DNA of 64,000 nt, taken from Hippophae tibetana (Eukaryota > Streptophyta > Magnoliopsida > Rosales > Elaeagnaceae). Under the pieces are notes generated by a model. It was not told the DNA's origin and searched no databases. It worked only from the letters and a program-made list of their open reading frames with translations. The stretch covers positions 11,318,601 to 11,382,600 of the forward strand of contig CM072805.1 of NCBI GenBank assembly GCA_037013495.1, in the 5' to 3' direction. The position numbers and the translations under genes are program-made. The first letter of the stretch is position 1. The number at the start of each line of letters is the position of its first letter. Below are positions 25,994-41,515 of this stretch, in pieces.

Positions 25994-28900
25994 AGTTTCA
26001 ACCATTTATTGATATGATGTCAATTTATGGTTGACAAAAGTACATAATCATGAATTTAACATTACACAATTCGGATTTAGAAGATTCGACCTTAAGATAC
26101 TGATATGACAAAATTGAATACACCGTATTGTTATTATTAGTTCATTTGAATGGTACATATTTGACTCAAATTCAAATAAATATAGTATATGTAAATATAC
26201 ACCTCAATTTCTATTCTTATCAAATAAATAGTCTATCTATGGTTACAAAAATCGATAGCCATAATTTTAACATTTAACAATTGAGATAAAGTAAATCTAA
26301 CGTTAAAAAATCGAATTAAATATTACAAATGCAAATATGGCACTTATAAGTTTCAACCATTTATTGATATAAAGTCAATTTATGGTTGAGAAAAGTCCAT
26401 AATCATGAATTTTACATTACACAATAGGGATTTAGAAGATTCGACCTTAACATAAAAATATGACAAAATGGAATACACCGTATTGTTAGTATTAGTTCAT
26501 TTGAATGATCCATATTTGACTCAAATTCAAATAAATATAGTATATGTAAATATACACCTCAATTTCTATTCTTATCAAATAAATAGTCGATCTATCTTTG
26601 AAAAAATTCGATAGGCATAATTTTAACATTAAATAATTGAGATAATTTAAACCTAAGGTTAAAAAATGGAATTAAATAATACAAATGCAAATATGCACCT
26701 TATATGTTTCAACCATTTATTGATATGATGTCAATTTATGGTTGAGAAAAGTCCATAATCATGAATTTAACATTACACAATTGGGATTTAGAAGATTCGA
26801 CCTTAACATACTAATATGACAAAATGGATTACACCGTATTGTCAGTATTAGTTCATTTGAATGATCCATATTTGACTCAAATTCAAATAAATATAGTATA
26901 TGTAAATATACAACTCAATTTCTATTATTATCAAATAAATAGTCGATCTATCTTTGAAAAAATTCGATAGGCATAATTTTAACATTAAATAATTGAGATA
27001 AATTAAACCTAAGGTTAAAAAATCGAATTAAATAATACAAATGCAAATATACACCTTATATGTTTCAACCATTTATTGATATGATGTCAATTTATGGTTG
27101 AGAAAAGTCCATAATCATGAATTTAACATTACACAATAGGGATTTAGAAGATTCGACATTAACATACTAATATGAAAAAATGGAATACACCGTATTGTTA
27201 GTATTAGTTCATTTGAATGATCCATATTTGACTCAAATTCAAATAAATATAGTATATGTAAAAATATACACCTCAATTTCTATTCTTATCAAATAAATAG
27301 TCTATCTATGGTTGACAAAAATCGATAGCCATAATTTTAACATTAAACAATTGAGATAAAGTAAATCTAACGTTAAAATATTGAATTAAATATTACAAAT
27401 GCAAATATGGAACTTATAAGTTTCAACCATTTATTGATATAAAGTCAATTTATGGTTGAGAAAAGTCCATAATCATGAATTTTACATTACACAATAGGGA
27501 TTTAGAAGATTCGACCTTAACATACTAATATGACAAAATGGAATACACCGTATTGTTAGTATTAGTTCATTTGAATGATCCATATTTGACTCAAATTCAA
27601 ATAAATATAGTATATGTAAATATACACCTCAATTTCTAATATTGTCAAATAAATAGTCGATCTATCTTTGAAAAAATTCGATAGGCATAATTTTAACATT
27701 AAACAATTGAGATAAATTAAACCTAATGTTAAAAAATCGAATTAAATAATACAAATGCAAATATGCACCTTATATGTTTCAACCATTTATTGATATGATG
27801 TCAATTTATGGTTGAGAAAAGTCCATAATCATGAATTTAACATTACACAATCGGGATTTAGAATATTCGACCTTAACATACTAATATGACAAAATGGAAT
27901 ACACCGTATTGTTAGTATTAGTAAATTTTGAATGAACCATATTTGACACAAATTCAAATAAATATAGTATATGTAAAAATATACACCTCAAATTCTATTC
28001 TTATCAAATAAATAGTCTATCTATGGTTGACAAAAATCGATAGCCATAATTTTAACATTAAACAATTGAGATAAAGTAAATCTAACGTTAAAATATTGAA
28101 TTAAATATTACAAATGCAAATATGGCACTTATAAGTTTCAACCATTTATTGATATGAAGTCAATTTATGGTTGAGAAAAGTCCATAATCATGAATTTAAC
28201 ATTATACAATTGGGATTTAGAAGATTCGACCTTAACATACTAATATGACAAAATGGAATACACCGTATTAATAGTATTAGTTCATTTGAATGATCCATAT
28301 TTGACTCAAATTCAAATAAATATAGTATATGTAAATATACACCTCAATTTCTATTCTTATCAAATAAATAGGATATCTATCTTTGAAAAAACTCGATAGC
28401 CATAATTTTAACATTAAACAATTGAGATTAAGTAAATCTAACGTTAAAAAATTGAATTAATTATTACAAATTCAAATATGCCCCTTATAAGTTTCAACCA
28501 TTGATTAATACGAAGTCAATTTATGGTTGAGAAAAGTCCATAATCATGAATTTAAAATTACACAATTGATATTTAGAAGATTCGACCTTAACATACTAAT
28601 ATGACAAAATGGAATACACCGTATTGTTAATATTAGTTCATTTGAATAGTCCATATTTGACTCAAATTCAAATAAATATATTATATGTAAATATACAACT
28701 CAATTTCTATTATTATCAAATAAATAGTCGATCTATTTTTGAAAAAATTCGATAGGCATAATTTTAACATTAAATAATTGAGATAAATTAAAGCTAAGGT
28801 TAAAATATCGAATCAAATAATACAAATGCAAATATGCACCTTATATGTTTCAACCATTTATTGATATGATGTCAATTTATGGTTGAGAAAAGTACATAAT

Positions 28901-30221
28901 CATGAATTTAACATTACACAATTGGGATTTAGAAGATTCGACCTTAACATACTAATATGACAAAATGGAATACACCGTATTGTTAGTATTAGTTCATTTG
29001 AATGATCCATATTTGACTCAAATTCAAATAAATATATTATATGTAAATATACTCCTCAATTTCTATTCTTATCAAATAAATAGTCTATCTATGGTTGACA
29101 AAAATCGATAGCCATAATTTTAACATTAAACAATTGAGATAAAGTAAATCTAACGTTAAAATATTGAATTAAATATTACAAATGCAAATATGGCACTTAT
29201 AAGTTTCAACCATTTATTGATATAAAGTCAATTTATGGTTGAGAAAAGTCCATAATCATGAATTTTACATTACACAATAGGGATTTAGAAGATTCGACCT
29301 TAACATAAAAATATGACAAAATGGAATACACCGTATTGTTAGTATTAGTTCATTTGAATGATCCATATTTGACTCAAATTCAAATAAATATAGTATATGT
29401 AAATATACACCTCAATTTCTATTCTTATCAAATAAATAGTCTATCTATGGTTACAAAAATCGATAGCCATAATTTTAACATTTAACAATTGAGATAAAGT
29501 AAATCTAACGTTAAAATATTGAATTAAATATTACAAATGCAAATATGGCACTTATAAGTTTCAACCATTTATTGATATAAAGTCAATTTATGGTTGAGAA
29601 AAGTCCATAATCATGAATTTTACATTATACAATTGGGATTTAGAAGATTCGACCTTAACATACTAATATGACAAAATGGAATACACCGTATTGTTAGTAT
29701 TAGTTCATTTGAATGATCCATATTTGACTCAAATTCAAATAAATATAGTATATGTAAATATACACCTCAATTTCTATTATTATCAAATAAATAGTCTATC
29801 TATCTTTGAAAAAACTCGATAGCCATAATTTTAACATTAAACAATTGAGATTAAGTAAATCTAACGTTAAAAAATTGAATTAAATAACACAAATGCAAAT
29901 ATGCGCCTTATAAGTTTCAACCATTGATTGATATGATGTCAATTTATGGTTGAGAAAAGTATATAATCATGAATTTAACATTACACAATTGGGATTTAGA
30001 AGATTCGACCTTAACATACTAATATGACAAAATGGAATACACCGTATTGTTAATATTAGTTCATTTGAATGATCCATATTTGACTCAAATTCAAATAAAT
30101 ATAGTATATATAAATATACAACTCAATTTCTATTATTATCAAATAAATAGTCGATCTATCTTTGAAAAAATTCGATAGGCATAATTTTAACATTAAATAA
30201 TTGAGATAAATTAAACCTAAG
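25994..30221. repeat. Rearranged partial third copy of the 15-mer, with mixed units
   Basis: About 12 monomers. The first, with gttgacaaaagtac at 26030, matches the unit at 21401 until about 26305, where aaaaaatcg replaces aaaatattg. Markers in about 26850-27900 match about 22580-23630 at an offset of 4271 (tttctaatat at 23362 and 27633). Markers in about 28140-29700 match at 3919 (aggatatct near 24451 and 28370). The change of offset means about one monomer was lost between the two segments. A unit near 27920 has the insertion variant agtaaattttgaatgaacc and gacacaaat in place of gactcaaat. No gene is seen. Confidence 0.8.
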
Positions 30222-31647
30222 GTTAAAAAATCGAATTAAATAATACAAATGCAAATATGCACCTTATATGTTTCAACCATTTATTGATATAAAGTCAATT
30301 TATGGTTGAGAAAAGTCCATAATCATAAATTTAATATTACACATATGGGATTTAGAAGATTCGACCTTAACATACTAATATGACAAAATGGAATACACCG
30401 TATTGTTTGTATTAGTTCAATTGAATGATCCATATTTGACTCAAATTCAAATAAATATAGTATATATAAATATACAACTCAATTTCTATTATTATCAAAT
30501 AAATAGTCGATCTATCATTGAAAAAATTCGATAGGCATAATTTTAACATTAAATAATTGAGATAAATTAAACCTAAGGTTAAAAAATGGAATTAAATAAT
30601 ACAAATGCAAATATGCACCTTATATGTTTCAACCATTTATTGATATGATGTCAATTTATGGTTGAGAAAAGTCCATAATCATGAATTTAACATTACACAA
30701 TTGGGATTTAGAAGATTCGACCTTAACATACTAATATGACAAAATGGAATACACCGTATTGTTAGTATTAGTTCATTTGAATGATCCATATTTGACTCAA
30801 ATTCAAATAAATATAGTATATGTAAATATACAACTCAATTTCTATTATTATCAAATAAATAGTCGATCTATCTTTGAAAAAATTCGATAGGCATAATTTT
30901 AACATTAAATAATTGAGATAAATTAAACCTAAGGTTAAAAAATCGAATTAAATAATACAAATCCAAATATACACCTTATATGTTTCAACCATTTATTGAT
31001 ATGATGTCAATTTATGGTTGAGAAAAGTCCATAATCATGAATTTAACATTACACAATAGGGATTTAGAAGATTCGACCTTAACATACTAATATGAAAAAA
31101 TGGAATACACCGTATTGTTAGTATTAGTTCATTTGAATGATCCATATTTGACTCAAATTCAAATAAATATAGTATATGTAAAAATATACACCTCAATTTC
31201 TATTCTTATCAAATAAATAGTCTATCTATGGTTGACAAAAATCGATAGCCATAATTTTAACATTAAACAATTGAGATAAAGTAAATCTAACGTTAAAATA
31301 TTGAATTAAATATTACAAATGCAAATATGTCACTTATAAGTTTCAACCATTTATTGATATAAAGTCAATTTATGGTTGAGAAAAGTCCATAATCATGAAT
31401 TTTACATTACACAATAGGGATTTAGAAGATTCGACCTTAACATACTAATATGACAAAATGGAATACACCGTATTGTTAGTATTAGTTCATTTGAATGATC
31501 CATATTTGACTCAAATTCAAATAAATATAGTATATGTAAATATACACCTCAATTTCTAATATTATCAAATAAATAGTCGATCTATCTTTGAAAAAATTCG
31601 ATAGGCATAATTTTAACATTAAATAATTGAGATAAATTAAACCTAAT
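30222..31647. repeat. 4-mer higher-order repeat, copy 1 (1426 bp)
   Basis: Four monomers repeated at an offset of 1426 bp. Shared private variants are aatcataaatttaatatt (near 30321 and 31747), tctatcattgaaaa (30511 and 31937), atatgtcacttataag (near 31326 and 32752) and tttctaatat (31553 and 32979). The left boundary is the mismatch at 30221 versus 31647 (cctaagg versus cctaatg). The 1426 bp equals four units of 356 plus the two-base insertion carried by one of them. Confidence 0.87.
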
Positions 31648-33073
31648 GTTAAAAAATCGAATTAAATAATACAAATGCAAATATGCACCTTATATGTTTC
31701 AACCATTTATTGATATAAAGTCAATTTATGGTTGAGAAAAGTCTATAATCATAAATTTAATATTACACATATGGGATTTAGAAGATTCGACCTTAACATA
31801 CTAATATGACAAAATGGAATACACCGTATTGTTTGTATTAGTTCAATTGAATGATCCATATTTGACTCAAATTCAAATAAATATAGTATATATAAATATA
31901 CAACTCAATTTCTATTATTATCAAATAAATAGTCGATCTATCATTGAAAAAATTCGATAGGCATAATTTTAACATTAAATAATTGAGATAAATTAAACCT
32001 AAGGTTAAAAAATGGAATTAAATAATACAAATGCAAATATGCACCTTATATGTTTCAACCATTTATTGATATGATGTCAATTTATGGTTGAGAAAAGTCC
32101 ATAATCATGAATTTAACATTACACAATTGGGATTTAGAAGATTCGACCTTAACATACTAATATGACAAAATGGAATACACCGTATTGTTAGTATTAGTTC
32201 ATTTGAATGATCCATATTTGACTCAAATTCAAATAAATATAGTATATGTAAATATACAACTCAATTTCTATTATTATCAAATAAATAGTCGATCTATCTT
32301 TGAAAAAATTCGATAGGCATAATTTTAACATTAAATAATTGAGATAAATTAAACCTAAGGTTAAAAAATCGAATTAAATAATACAAATGCAAATATACAC
32401 CTTATATGTTTCAACCATTTATTGATATGATGTCAATTTATGGTTGAGAAAAGTCCATAATCATGAATTTAACATTACACAATAGGGATTTAGAAGATTC
32501 GACCTTAACATACTAATATGAAAAAATGGAATACACCGTATTGTTAGTATTAGTTCATTTGAATGATCCATATTTGACTCAAATTCAAATAAATATAGTA
32601 TATGTAAAAATATACACCTCAATTTCTATTCTTATCAAATAAATAGTCTATCTATGGTTGACAAAAATCGATAGCCATAATTTTAACATTAAACAATTCA
32701 GATAAAGTAAATCTAACGTTAAAATATTGAATTAAATATTACAAATGCAAATATGTCACTTATAAGTTTCAACCATTTATTGATATAAAGTCAATTTATG
32801 GTTGAGAAAAGTCCATAATCATGAATTTTACATTACACAATAGGGATTTAGAAGATTCGACCTTAACATACTAATATGACAAAATGGAATACACCGTATT
32901 GTTAGTATTAGTTCATTTGAATGATCCATATTTGACTCAAATTCAAATAAATATAGTATATGTAAATATACACCTCAATTTCTAATATTATCAAATAAAT
33001 AGTCGATCTATCTTTGAAAAAATTCGATAGGCATAATTTTAACATTAAATAATTGAGATAAATTAAACCTAAT
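31648..33073. repeat. 4-mer higher-order repeat, copy 2 (1426 bp)
   Basis: Second copy of 30222-31647, with homology continuing to 33142. Differences noticed: agtctataatc near 31741 versus agtccataatc, atccaaat near 30961 in copy 1, and acaattcagat near 32694 versus acaattgagat. It carries the cctaatgtt variant near its right end, which also occurs at 27724, 31644, 34851 and 37701 and marks related units. Confidence 0.86.
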
Positions 33074-34546
33074 GTTAAAAAATCGAATTAAATAATACAA
33101 ATGCAAATATGCACCTTATATGTTTCAACCATTTATTGATATGATGTCAATTTATGGTTGAGAAAAGTCCATAATCATGAATTTAACATTACACAATCGG
33201 GATTTAGAATATTCGACCTTAACATACTAATATGACAAAATGGAATACACCGTTTTGTTAGTATTAGTAAATTTTAATGAACCATATTTGACACAAATTC
33301 AAATAAATATAGTATATGTAAAAATATACACCTCAATTTCTATTCTTATCAAATAAATAGTCTATCTATGGTTGACAAAAATCGATAGCCATAATTTTAA
33401 CATTAAACAATTGAGATAAAGTAAATCTAACGTTAAAATATTGAATTAAATATTACAAATGCAAATATGGCACTTATAAGTTTCAACCATTTATTGATAT
33501 GAAGTCAATTTATGGTTGAGAAAAGTCCATAATCATGAATTTAACATTATACAATTGGGATTTAGAAGATTCGACCTTAACATACTAATATGACAAAATG
33601 GAATACACCGTATTATTAGTATTAGTTCATTTGAATGATCCATATTTGACTCAAATTCAAATAAATATAGTATATGTAAATATACACCTCAATTTCTATT
33701 ATTATCAAATAAATAGGATATCTATCTTTGAAAAAACTCGATAGCCATAATTTTAACATTAAACAATTGAGATTAAGTAAATCTAACGTTAAAAAATTGA
33801 ATTAAATAACACAAATTCAAATATGCGCCTTATAAGTTTCAACCATTGATTGATATGAAGTCAATTTGTGGTTGAGAAAAGTATATAATCATGATTTTAA
33901 CATTACACAATTGGGATTTAGAAGATTCGACCTTAACATACTAATATGACAAAATGGAATACACCGTATTGTTAGTATTAGTTCATTTGAATGATCCATA
34001 TTTGACTCAAATTCAAATAAATATAGTATATGTAAATATACACCTCAATTTCTATTCTTATCAAATAAATAGTCTATCTATGGTTGATAAAAATCGATAG
34101 CCATAATTTTAACATTAAACAATTGAGATAAAGTAAATCTAACGTTAAAATATTGAATTAAATATTACAAATGCAAATATGGCACTTATAAGTTTCAACC
34201 ATTTATTTATATAAAGTCAATTTATGGTTGAGAAAAGTCCATAATCATGAATTTTACATTACACAATAGGGATTTAGAAGATTCGACCTTAACATACTAA
34301 TATGACAAAATGGAATACACCGTATTGTTAGTATTAGTTCATTTGAATGATCCATATTTGACTCAAATTCAAATAAATATAGTATATGTAAATATACACC
34401 TCAATTTCTATTCTTATCAAATAAATAGTCTATCTATGGTTACAAAAATCGATAGCCATAATTTTAACATTTAACAATTGAGATAAAGTAAATCTAACGT
34501 TAAAATATTGAATTAAATATTACAAATGCAAATATGGCACTTATAA
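33074..34546. repeat. Mixed B, C' and B' monomers between HOR blocks
   Basis: About four units. The first has the variant agtaaattttaatgaacc near 33266 and gacacaaat instead of gactcaaat; it recurs about 1781 bp downstream (35051) and again at 37901. A C' unit with aggatatc is near 33714. It is followed by a unit with caatttgtggttgag and catgattttaac near 33865-33900, a pair that recurs near 42417, 43843, 45980, 47050, 49190 and 53817. A singleton, catttatttatat, is near 34200. No gene is seen. Confidence 0.78.
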
Positions 34547-37396
34547 GTTTCAACCATTTATTGATATAAAGTCAATTTATGGTTGAGAAAAGTCCATAAT
34601 CATGAATTTAATATTACACATATGGGATTTAGAAGATTCGACCTTAACATACTAATATGACAAAATGGAATACACCGTATTGTTTGTATTAGTTCAATTG
34701 AATGATCCATATTTGACTCAAATTCAAATAAATATAGTATATATAAATATACAACTCAATTTCTATTATTATCAAATAAATAGTCGATCTATCTTTGAAA
34801 AAATTCGATAGGCATAATTTTAACATTAAATAATTGAGATAAATTAAACCTAATGTTAAAAAATCGAATTAAATAATACAAATGCAAATATGCACCTTAT
34901 ATGTTTCAACCATTTATTGATATGATGTCAATTTATGGTTGAGAAAAGTCCATAATCATGAATTTAACATTACACAATCGGGATTTAGAATATTCGACCT
35001 TAACATACTAATATGACAAAATGGAATACACCGTATTGTTAGTATTAGTAAATTTTAATGAACCATATTTGACACAAATTCAAATAAATATAGTATATGT
35101 AAAAATATACACCTCAATTTCTATTCTTATCAAATAAATAGTCTATCTATGGTTGACAAAAATCGATAGCCATAATTTTAACATTAAACAATTGAGATAA
35201 AGTAAATCTAACGTTAAAATATTGAATTAAATATTACAAATGCAAATATGGCACTTATAAGTTTCAACCATTTATTGATATGAAGTCAATTTATGGTTGA
35301 GAAAAGTCCATAATCATGAATTTAACATTATACAATTGGGATTTAGAAGATTCGACCTTAACATACTAATATGACAAAATGGAATACACCGTATTGTTAG
35401 TATTAGTTCATTTGAATGATCCATATTTGACTCAAATTCAAATAAATATAGTATATGTAAATATACACCTCAATTTCTATTCTTATCAAATAAATAGTCT
35501 ATCTATCTTTGAAAAAATTCGATAGGCATAATTTTAACATTAAATAATTGAGATAAATTAAACCTAAGGTTAAAAAATGGAATTAAATAATACAAATGCA
35601 AATATGCACCTTATATGTTTCAACCATTTATTGATATGATGTCAATTTATGGTTGAGAAAAGTCCATAATCATGAATTTAACATTACACAATTGGGATTT
35701 AGAAGATTCGACCTTAACATACTAATATGACAAAATGGAATACACCGTATTGTTAGTATTAGTTCATTTGAATGATCCATATTTGACTCAAATTCAAATA
35801 AATATAGTATATGTAAATATACACCTCAATTTCTATTCTTATCAAATAAATAGTCTATCTATCTTTGAAAAAACTCGATAGCCATTATTTTAACATTAAA
35901 CAATTGAGATTAAGTAAATCTAACGTTAAAAAATTGAATTAAATAACACAAATGCAAATATGCGCCTTATAAGTTTCAACCATTGATTGATATGAAGTCA
36001 ATTTATGGTTGAGAAAAGTATATAATCATGAATTTAACATTACACAATTGGGATTTAGAAGATTCGACCTTAACATACTAATATGACAAAATGGAATACA
36101 CCGTATTGTTAATATTAGTTCATTTGAATGATCCATATTTGACTCAAATTCAAATAAATATAGTATATATAAATATACAACTCAATTTCTATTATTATCA
36201 AATAAATAGTCGATCTATCTTTGAAAAAATTCGATAGGCATAATTTTAACATTAAATAATTGAGATAAATTAAACCTAAGGTTAAAAAATCGAATTAAAT
36301 AATACAAATGCAAATTTGCACCTTATATGTTTCAACCATTTATTGATATAAAGTCAATTTATGGTTGAGAAAAGTCCATAATCATGAATTTAATATTACA
36401 CATATGGGATTTAGAAGATTCGACCTTAACATACTAATATGACAAAATGGAATACACCGTATTGTTTGTATTAGTTCAATTGAATGATCCATATTTGACT
36501 CAAATTCAAATAAATATAGTATATATAAATATACACCTCAATTTCTATTCTTATCAAATAAATAGTCTATCCATGGTTGACAAAAATCGATAGCCATAAT
36601 TATAACATTAAACAATTGAGATAAAGTAAATATAACGTTAAAATATTGAATTAAATATTACAAATGCAAATATGGCACTTATAAGTTTCAACCATTTATT
36701 GATATAAAGTCAATTTATGGTTGAGAAAAGTCCATAATCATGAATTTTACATTATACAATTGGGATTTAGAAGATTCGACCTTAACATACTAATATGACA
36801 AAATGGAATACACCGTGTTGTTAGTATTAGTTCATTTGAATGATCCATATTTGACTCAAATTCAAATAAATATAGTATATGTAAATATACACCTCAATTT
36901 CTATTCTTATCAAATAAATAGTCTATCTATCTTTGAAAAAACTCGATAGCCATAATTTTAACATTAAACAATTGAGATTAAGTAAATCTAACGTTAAAAA
37001 ATTGAATTAAATAACACAAATGCAAATATGCGCCTTATAAGTTTCAACCATTGATTGATATGATGTCAATTTATGGTTGAGAAAAGTATATAATCATGAA
37101 TTTAACATTACACAATTGGGATTTAGAAGATTCGACCTTAACATACTAATATGACAAAATGGAATACACCGTATTGTTAATATTAGTTCATTTGAATGAT
37201 CCATATTTGACTCAAATTCAAATAAATATAGTATATATAAATATACAACTCAATTTCTATTATTATCAAATAAATAGTCGATCTATCTTTGAAAAAATTC
37301 GATAGGCATAATTTTAACATTAAATAATTGAGATAAATTAAACCTAAGGTTAAAAAATCGAATTAAATAATACAAATGCAAATATGCACCTTATAT
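34547..37396. repeat. 8-mer higher-order repeat, copy 1 (2850 bp)
   Basis: Markers recur 2850 bp downstream: aattttaatgaacc at 35051 and 37901, gccattatttt at 35881 and 38731, caaatttgcacc at 36311 and 39161, and ccatggttgac at 36571 and 39421. 2850 equals eight monomers plus two bases. The left breakpoint is the mismatch at 34546 versus 37396 (ttataag versus ttatatg), at the monomer start word. A C-type head joined to an A-type tail occurs near 35490-35530. Confidence 0.88.
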
Positions 37397-40246
37397 GTTT
37401 CAACCATTTATTGATATAAAGTCAATTTATGGTTGAGAAAAGTCCATAATCATGAATTTAATATTACACATATGGGATTTAGAAGATTCGACCTTAACAT
37501 ACTAATATGACAAAATGGAATACACCGTATTGTTTGTATTAGTTCAATTGAATGATCCATATTTGACTCAAATTCAAATAAATATAGTATATATAAATAT
37601 ACAACTCAATTTCTATTATTATCAAATAAATAGTCGATCTATCTTTGAAAAAATTCGATAGGCATAATTTTAACATTAAATAATTGAGATAAATTAAACC
37701 TAATGTTAAAAAATCGAATTAAATAATACAAATGCAAATATGCACCTTATATGTTTCAACCATTTATTGATATGATGTCAATTTATGGTTGAGAAAAGTC
37801 CATAATCATGAATTTAACATTACACAATCGGGATTTAGAATATTCGACCTTAACATACTAATATGACAAAATGGAATACACCGTATTGTTAGTATTAGTA
37901 AATTTTAATGAACCATATTTGACTCAAATTCAAATAAATATAGTATATGTAAAAATATACACCTCAATTTCTATTCTTATCAAATAAATAGTCTATCTAT
38001 GGTTGACAAAAATCGATAGCCATAATTTTAACATTAAACAATTGAGATAAAGTAAATCTAACGTTAAAATATTGAATTAAATATTACAAATGCAAATATG
38101 GCACTTATAAGTTTCAACCATTTATTGATATGAAGTCAATTTATGGTTGAGAAAAGTCCATAATCATGAATTTAACATTATACAATTGGGATTTAGAAGA
38201 TTCGACCTTAACATACTAATATGACAAAATGGAATACACCGTATTGTTAGTATTAGTTCATTTGAATGATCCATATTTGACTCAAATTCAAATAAATATA
38301 GTATATGTAAATATACACCTCAATTTCTATTCTTATCAAATAAATAGTCTATCTATCTTTGAAAAAATTTGATAGGCATAATTTTAACATTAAATAATTG
38401 AGATAAATTAAACCTAAGGTTAAAAAATGGAATTAAATAATACAAATGCAAATATGCACCTTATATGTTTCAACCATTTATTGATATGATGTCAATTTAT
38501 GGTTGAGAAAAGTCCATAATCATGAATTTAACATTACACAATTGGGATTTAGAAGATTCGACCTTAACATACTAATATGACAAAATGGAATACACCGTAT
38601 TGTTAGTATTAGTTCATTTGAATGATCCATATTTGACTCAAATTCAAATAAATATAGTATATGTAAATATACACCTCAATTTCTATTCTTATCAAATAAA
38701 TAGTCTATCTATCTTTGAAAAAACTCGATAGCCATTATTTTAACATTAAACAATTGAGATTAAGTAAATCTAACGTTAAAAAATTGAATTAAATAACACA
38801 AATGCAAATATGCGCCTTATAAGTTTCAACCATTGATTGATATGAAGTCAATTTATGGTTGAGAAAAGTATATAATCATGAATTTAACATTACGCAATTG
38901 GGATTTAGAAGATTCGACCTTAACATACTAATATGACAAAATGGAATACACCGTATTGTTAATATTAGTTCATTTGAATGATCCATATTTGACTCAAATT
39001 CAAATAAATATAGTATATATAAATATACAACTCAATTTCTATTATTATCAAATAAATAGTCGATCTATCTTTGAAAAAATTCGATAGGCATAATTTTAAC
39101 ATTAAATAATTGAGATAAATTAAACCTAAGGTTAAAAAATCGAATTAAATAATACAAATGCAAATTTGCACCTTATATGTTTCAACCATTTATTGATATA
39201 AAGTCAATTTATGGTTGAGAAAAGTCCATAATCATGAATTTAATATTACACATATGGGATTTAGAAGATTCGACCTTAACATACTAATATGACAAAATGG
39301 AATACACCGTATTGTTTGTATTAGTTCAATTGAATGATCCATATTTGACTCAAATTCAAATAAATATAGTAAATATAAATATACACCTCAATTTCTATTC
39401 TTATCAAATAAATAGTCTATCCATGGTTGACAAAAATCGATAGCCATAATTATAACATTAAACAATTGAGATAAAGTAAATATAACGTTAAAATATTGAA
39501 TTAAATATTACAAATGCAAATATGGCACTTATAAGTTTCAACCATTTATTGATATAAAGTCAATTTATGGTTGAGAAAAGTCCATAATCATGAATTTTAC
39601 ATTATACAATTGGGATTTAGAAGATTCGACCTTAACATACTAATATGACAAAATGGAATACACCGTATTGTTAGTATTAGTTCATTTGAATGATCCATAT
39701 TTGACTCAAATTCAAATAAATATAGTATATGTAAATATACACCTCAATTTCTATTCTTATCAAATAAATAGTCTATCTATCTTTGAAAAAACTCGATAGC
39801 CATAATTTTAACATTAAACAATTGAGATTAAGTAAATCTAACGTTAAAAAATTGAATTAAATAACACAAATGCAAATATGCGCCTTATAAGTTTCAACCA
39901 TTGATTGATATGATGTCAATTTATGGTTGAGAAAAGTATATAATCATGAATTTAACATTACACAATTGGGATTTAGAAGATTCGACCTTACCATACTAAT
40001 ATGACAAAATGCAATACACCGTATTGTTAATATTAGTTCATTTGAATGATCCATATTTGACTCAAATTCAAATAAATATAGTATATATAAATATACAACT
40101 CAATTTCTATTATTATCAAATAAATAGTCGATCTATCTTTGAAAAAATTCGATAGGCATAATTTTAACATTAAATAATTGAGATAAATTAAACCTAAGGT
40201 TAAAAAATCGAATTAAATAATACAAATGCAAATATGCACCTTATAT
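37397..40246. repeat. 8-mer higher-order repeat, copy 2 (2850 bp)
   Basis: Second copy of 34547-37396; homology extends about 307 bp further to 40553, ending where cctaatgtt becomes cctaaggtt. Differences noticed: gactcaaat near 37921 where copy 1 has gacacaaat; aaatttgatagg near 38365 versus aaattcgatagg; tacgcaattg near 38890 versus tacacaattg; tagtaaatata near 39367 versus tagtatatata; and ccgtattgtt near 39668 versus ccgtgttgtt near 36816. Confidence 0.87.
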
Positions 40247-41515
40247 GTTTCAACCATTTATTGATATAAAGTCAATTTATGGTTGAGAAAAGTCCATAAT
40301 CATGAATTTAATATTACACATATGGGATTTAGAAGATTCGACCTTAACATACTAATATGACAAAATGGAATACACCGTATTGTTTGTATTAGTTCAATTG
40401 AATGATCCATATTTGACTCAAATTCAAATAAATATAGTATATATAAATATACAACTCAATTTCTATTATTATCAAATAAATAGTCGATCTATCTTTGAAA
40501 AAATTCGATAGGCATAATTTTAACATTAAATAATTGAGATAAATTAAACCTAAGGTTAAAAAATGGAATTAAATAATACAAATGCAAATATGCACCTTAT
40601 ATGTTTCAACCATTTATTGATATGATGTCAATTTATGGTTGAGAAAAGTCCATAATCATGAATTTAACATTACACAATTGGGATTTAGAAGATTCGACCT
40701 TAACATACTAATATGTCAAAATGGAATACACCGTATTGTTAGTATTAGTTCATTTGAATGATCCATATTTGACTCAAATTCAAATAAATATAGTATATGT
40801 AAATATACAACTCAATTTCTATTATTATCAAATAAATAGTCGATCTATCTTTGAAAAATTTCGATAGGCATAATTTTAACATTAAATAATTGAGATAAAT
40901 TAAACCTAAGGTTAAAAAATGGAATTAAATAATACAAATGCAAATATGCACCTTATATGTTTCAACCATTTATTGATATGATGTCAATTAATGGTTGAGA
41001 AAAGTCCATAATCATGAATTTAACATTACACAATAGGGATTTAGAAGATTCGACCTTAACATACTAATATGACAAAAAGGAATACACCGTATTGTTAGTA
41101 TTAGTTCATTTGAATGATCCATATTTGACTCAAATTCAAATAAATATAGTATATGTAAATATACACCTCAATTTCTATTATTATCAAATAAATAGTCGAT
41201 CTATCTTTGAAAAAATTCGATAGGCATAATTTTAACATTAAATAATTGAGATAAATTAAACCTAAGGTTAAAAAATCGAATTAAATAATACAAATGCAAA
41301 TATGCACCTTATATGTTTCAACCATTTATTGATATAAAGTCAATTTATGGTTGAGAAAAGTCCATAATCATGAATTTAATATTACACATATGGGATTTAG
41401 AAGATTCGACCTTAACATACTAATATGACAAAATGGAATACACCGTATTGTTAGTATTAGTAAATTTTGAATGATCCATATTTGACTCAAATTCAAATAA
41501 ATATAGTATATGTAA
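40247..41515. repeat. Class A-rich stretch between HOR blocks
   Basis: About 3.5 units, mainly class A, two with the aaaaaatgg tail start. Private substitutions include atatgtcaaaatgg near 40712, gaaaaatttcgatagg near 40853, gtcaattaatgg near 40984 and gacaaaaaggaatac near 41073. The unit near 41440-41515 switches from a class A head with atattacacatatggg to a B-like body carrying agtaaattttgaatg and gtaaaaatata. That switch is the left edge of the next 4-mer. No gene is seen. Confidence 0.78.
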
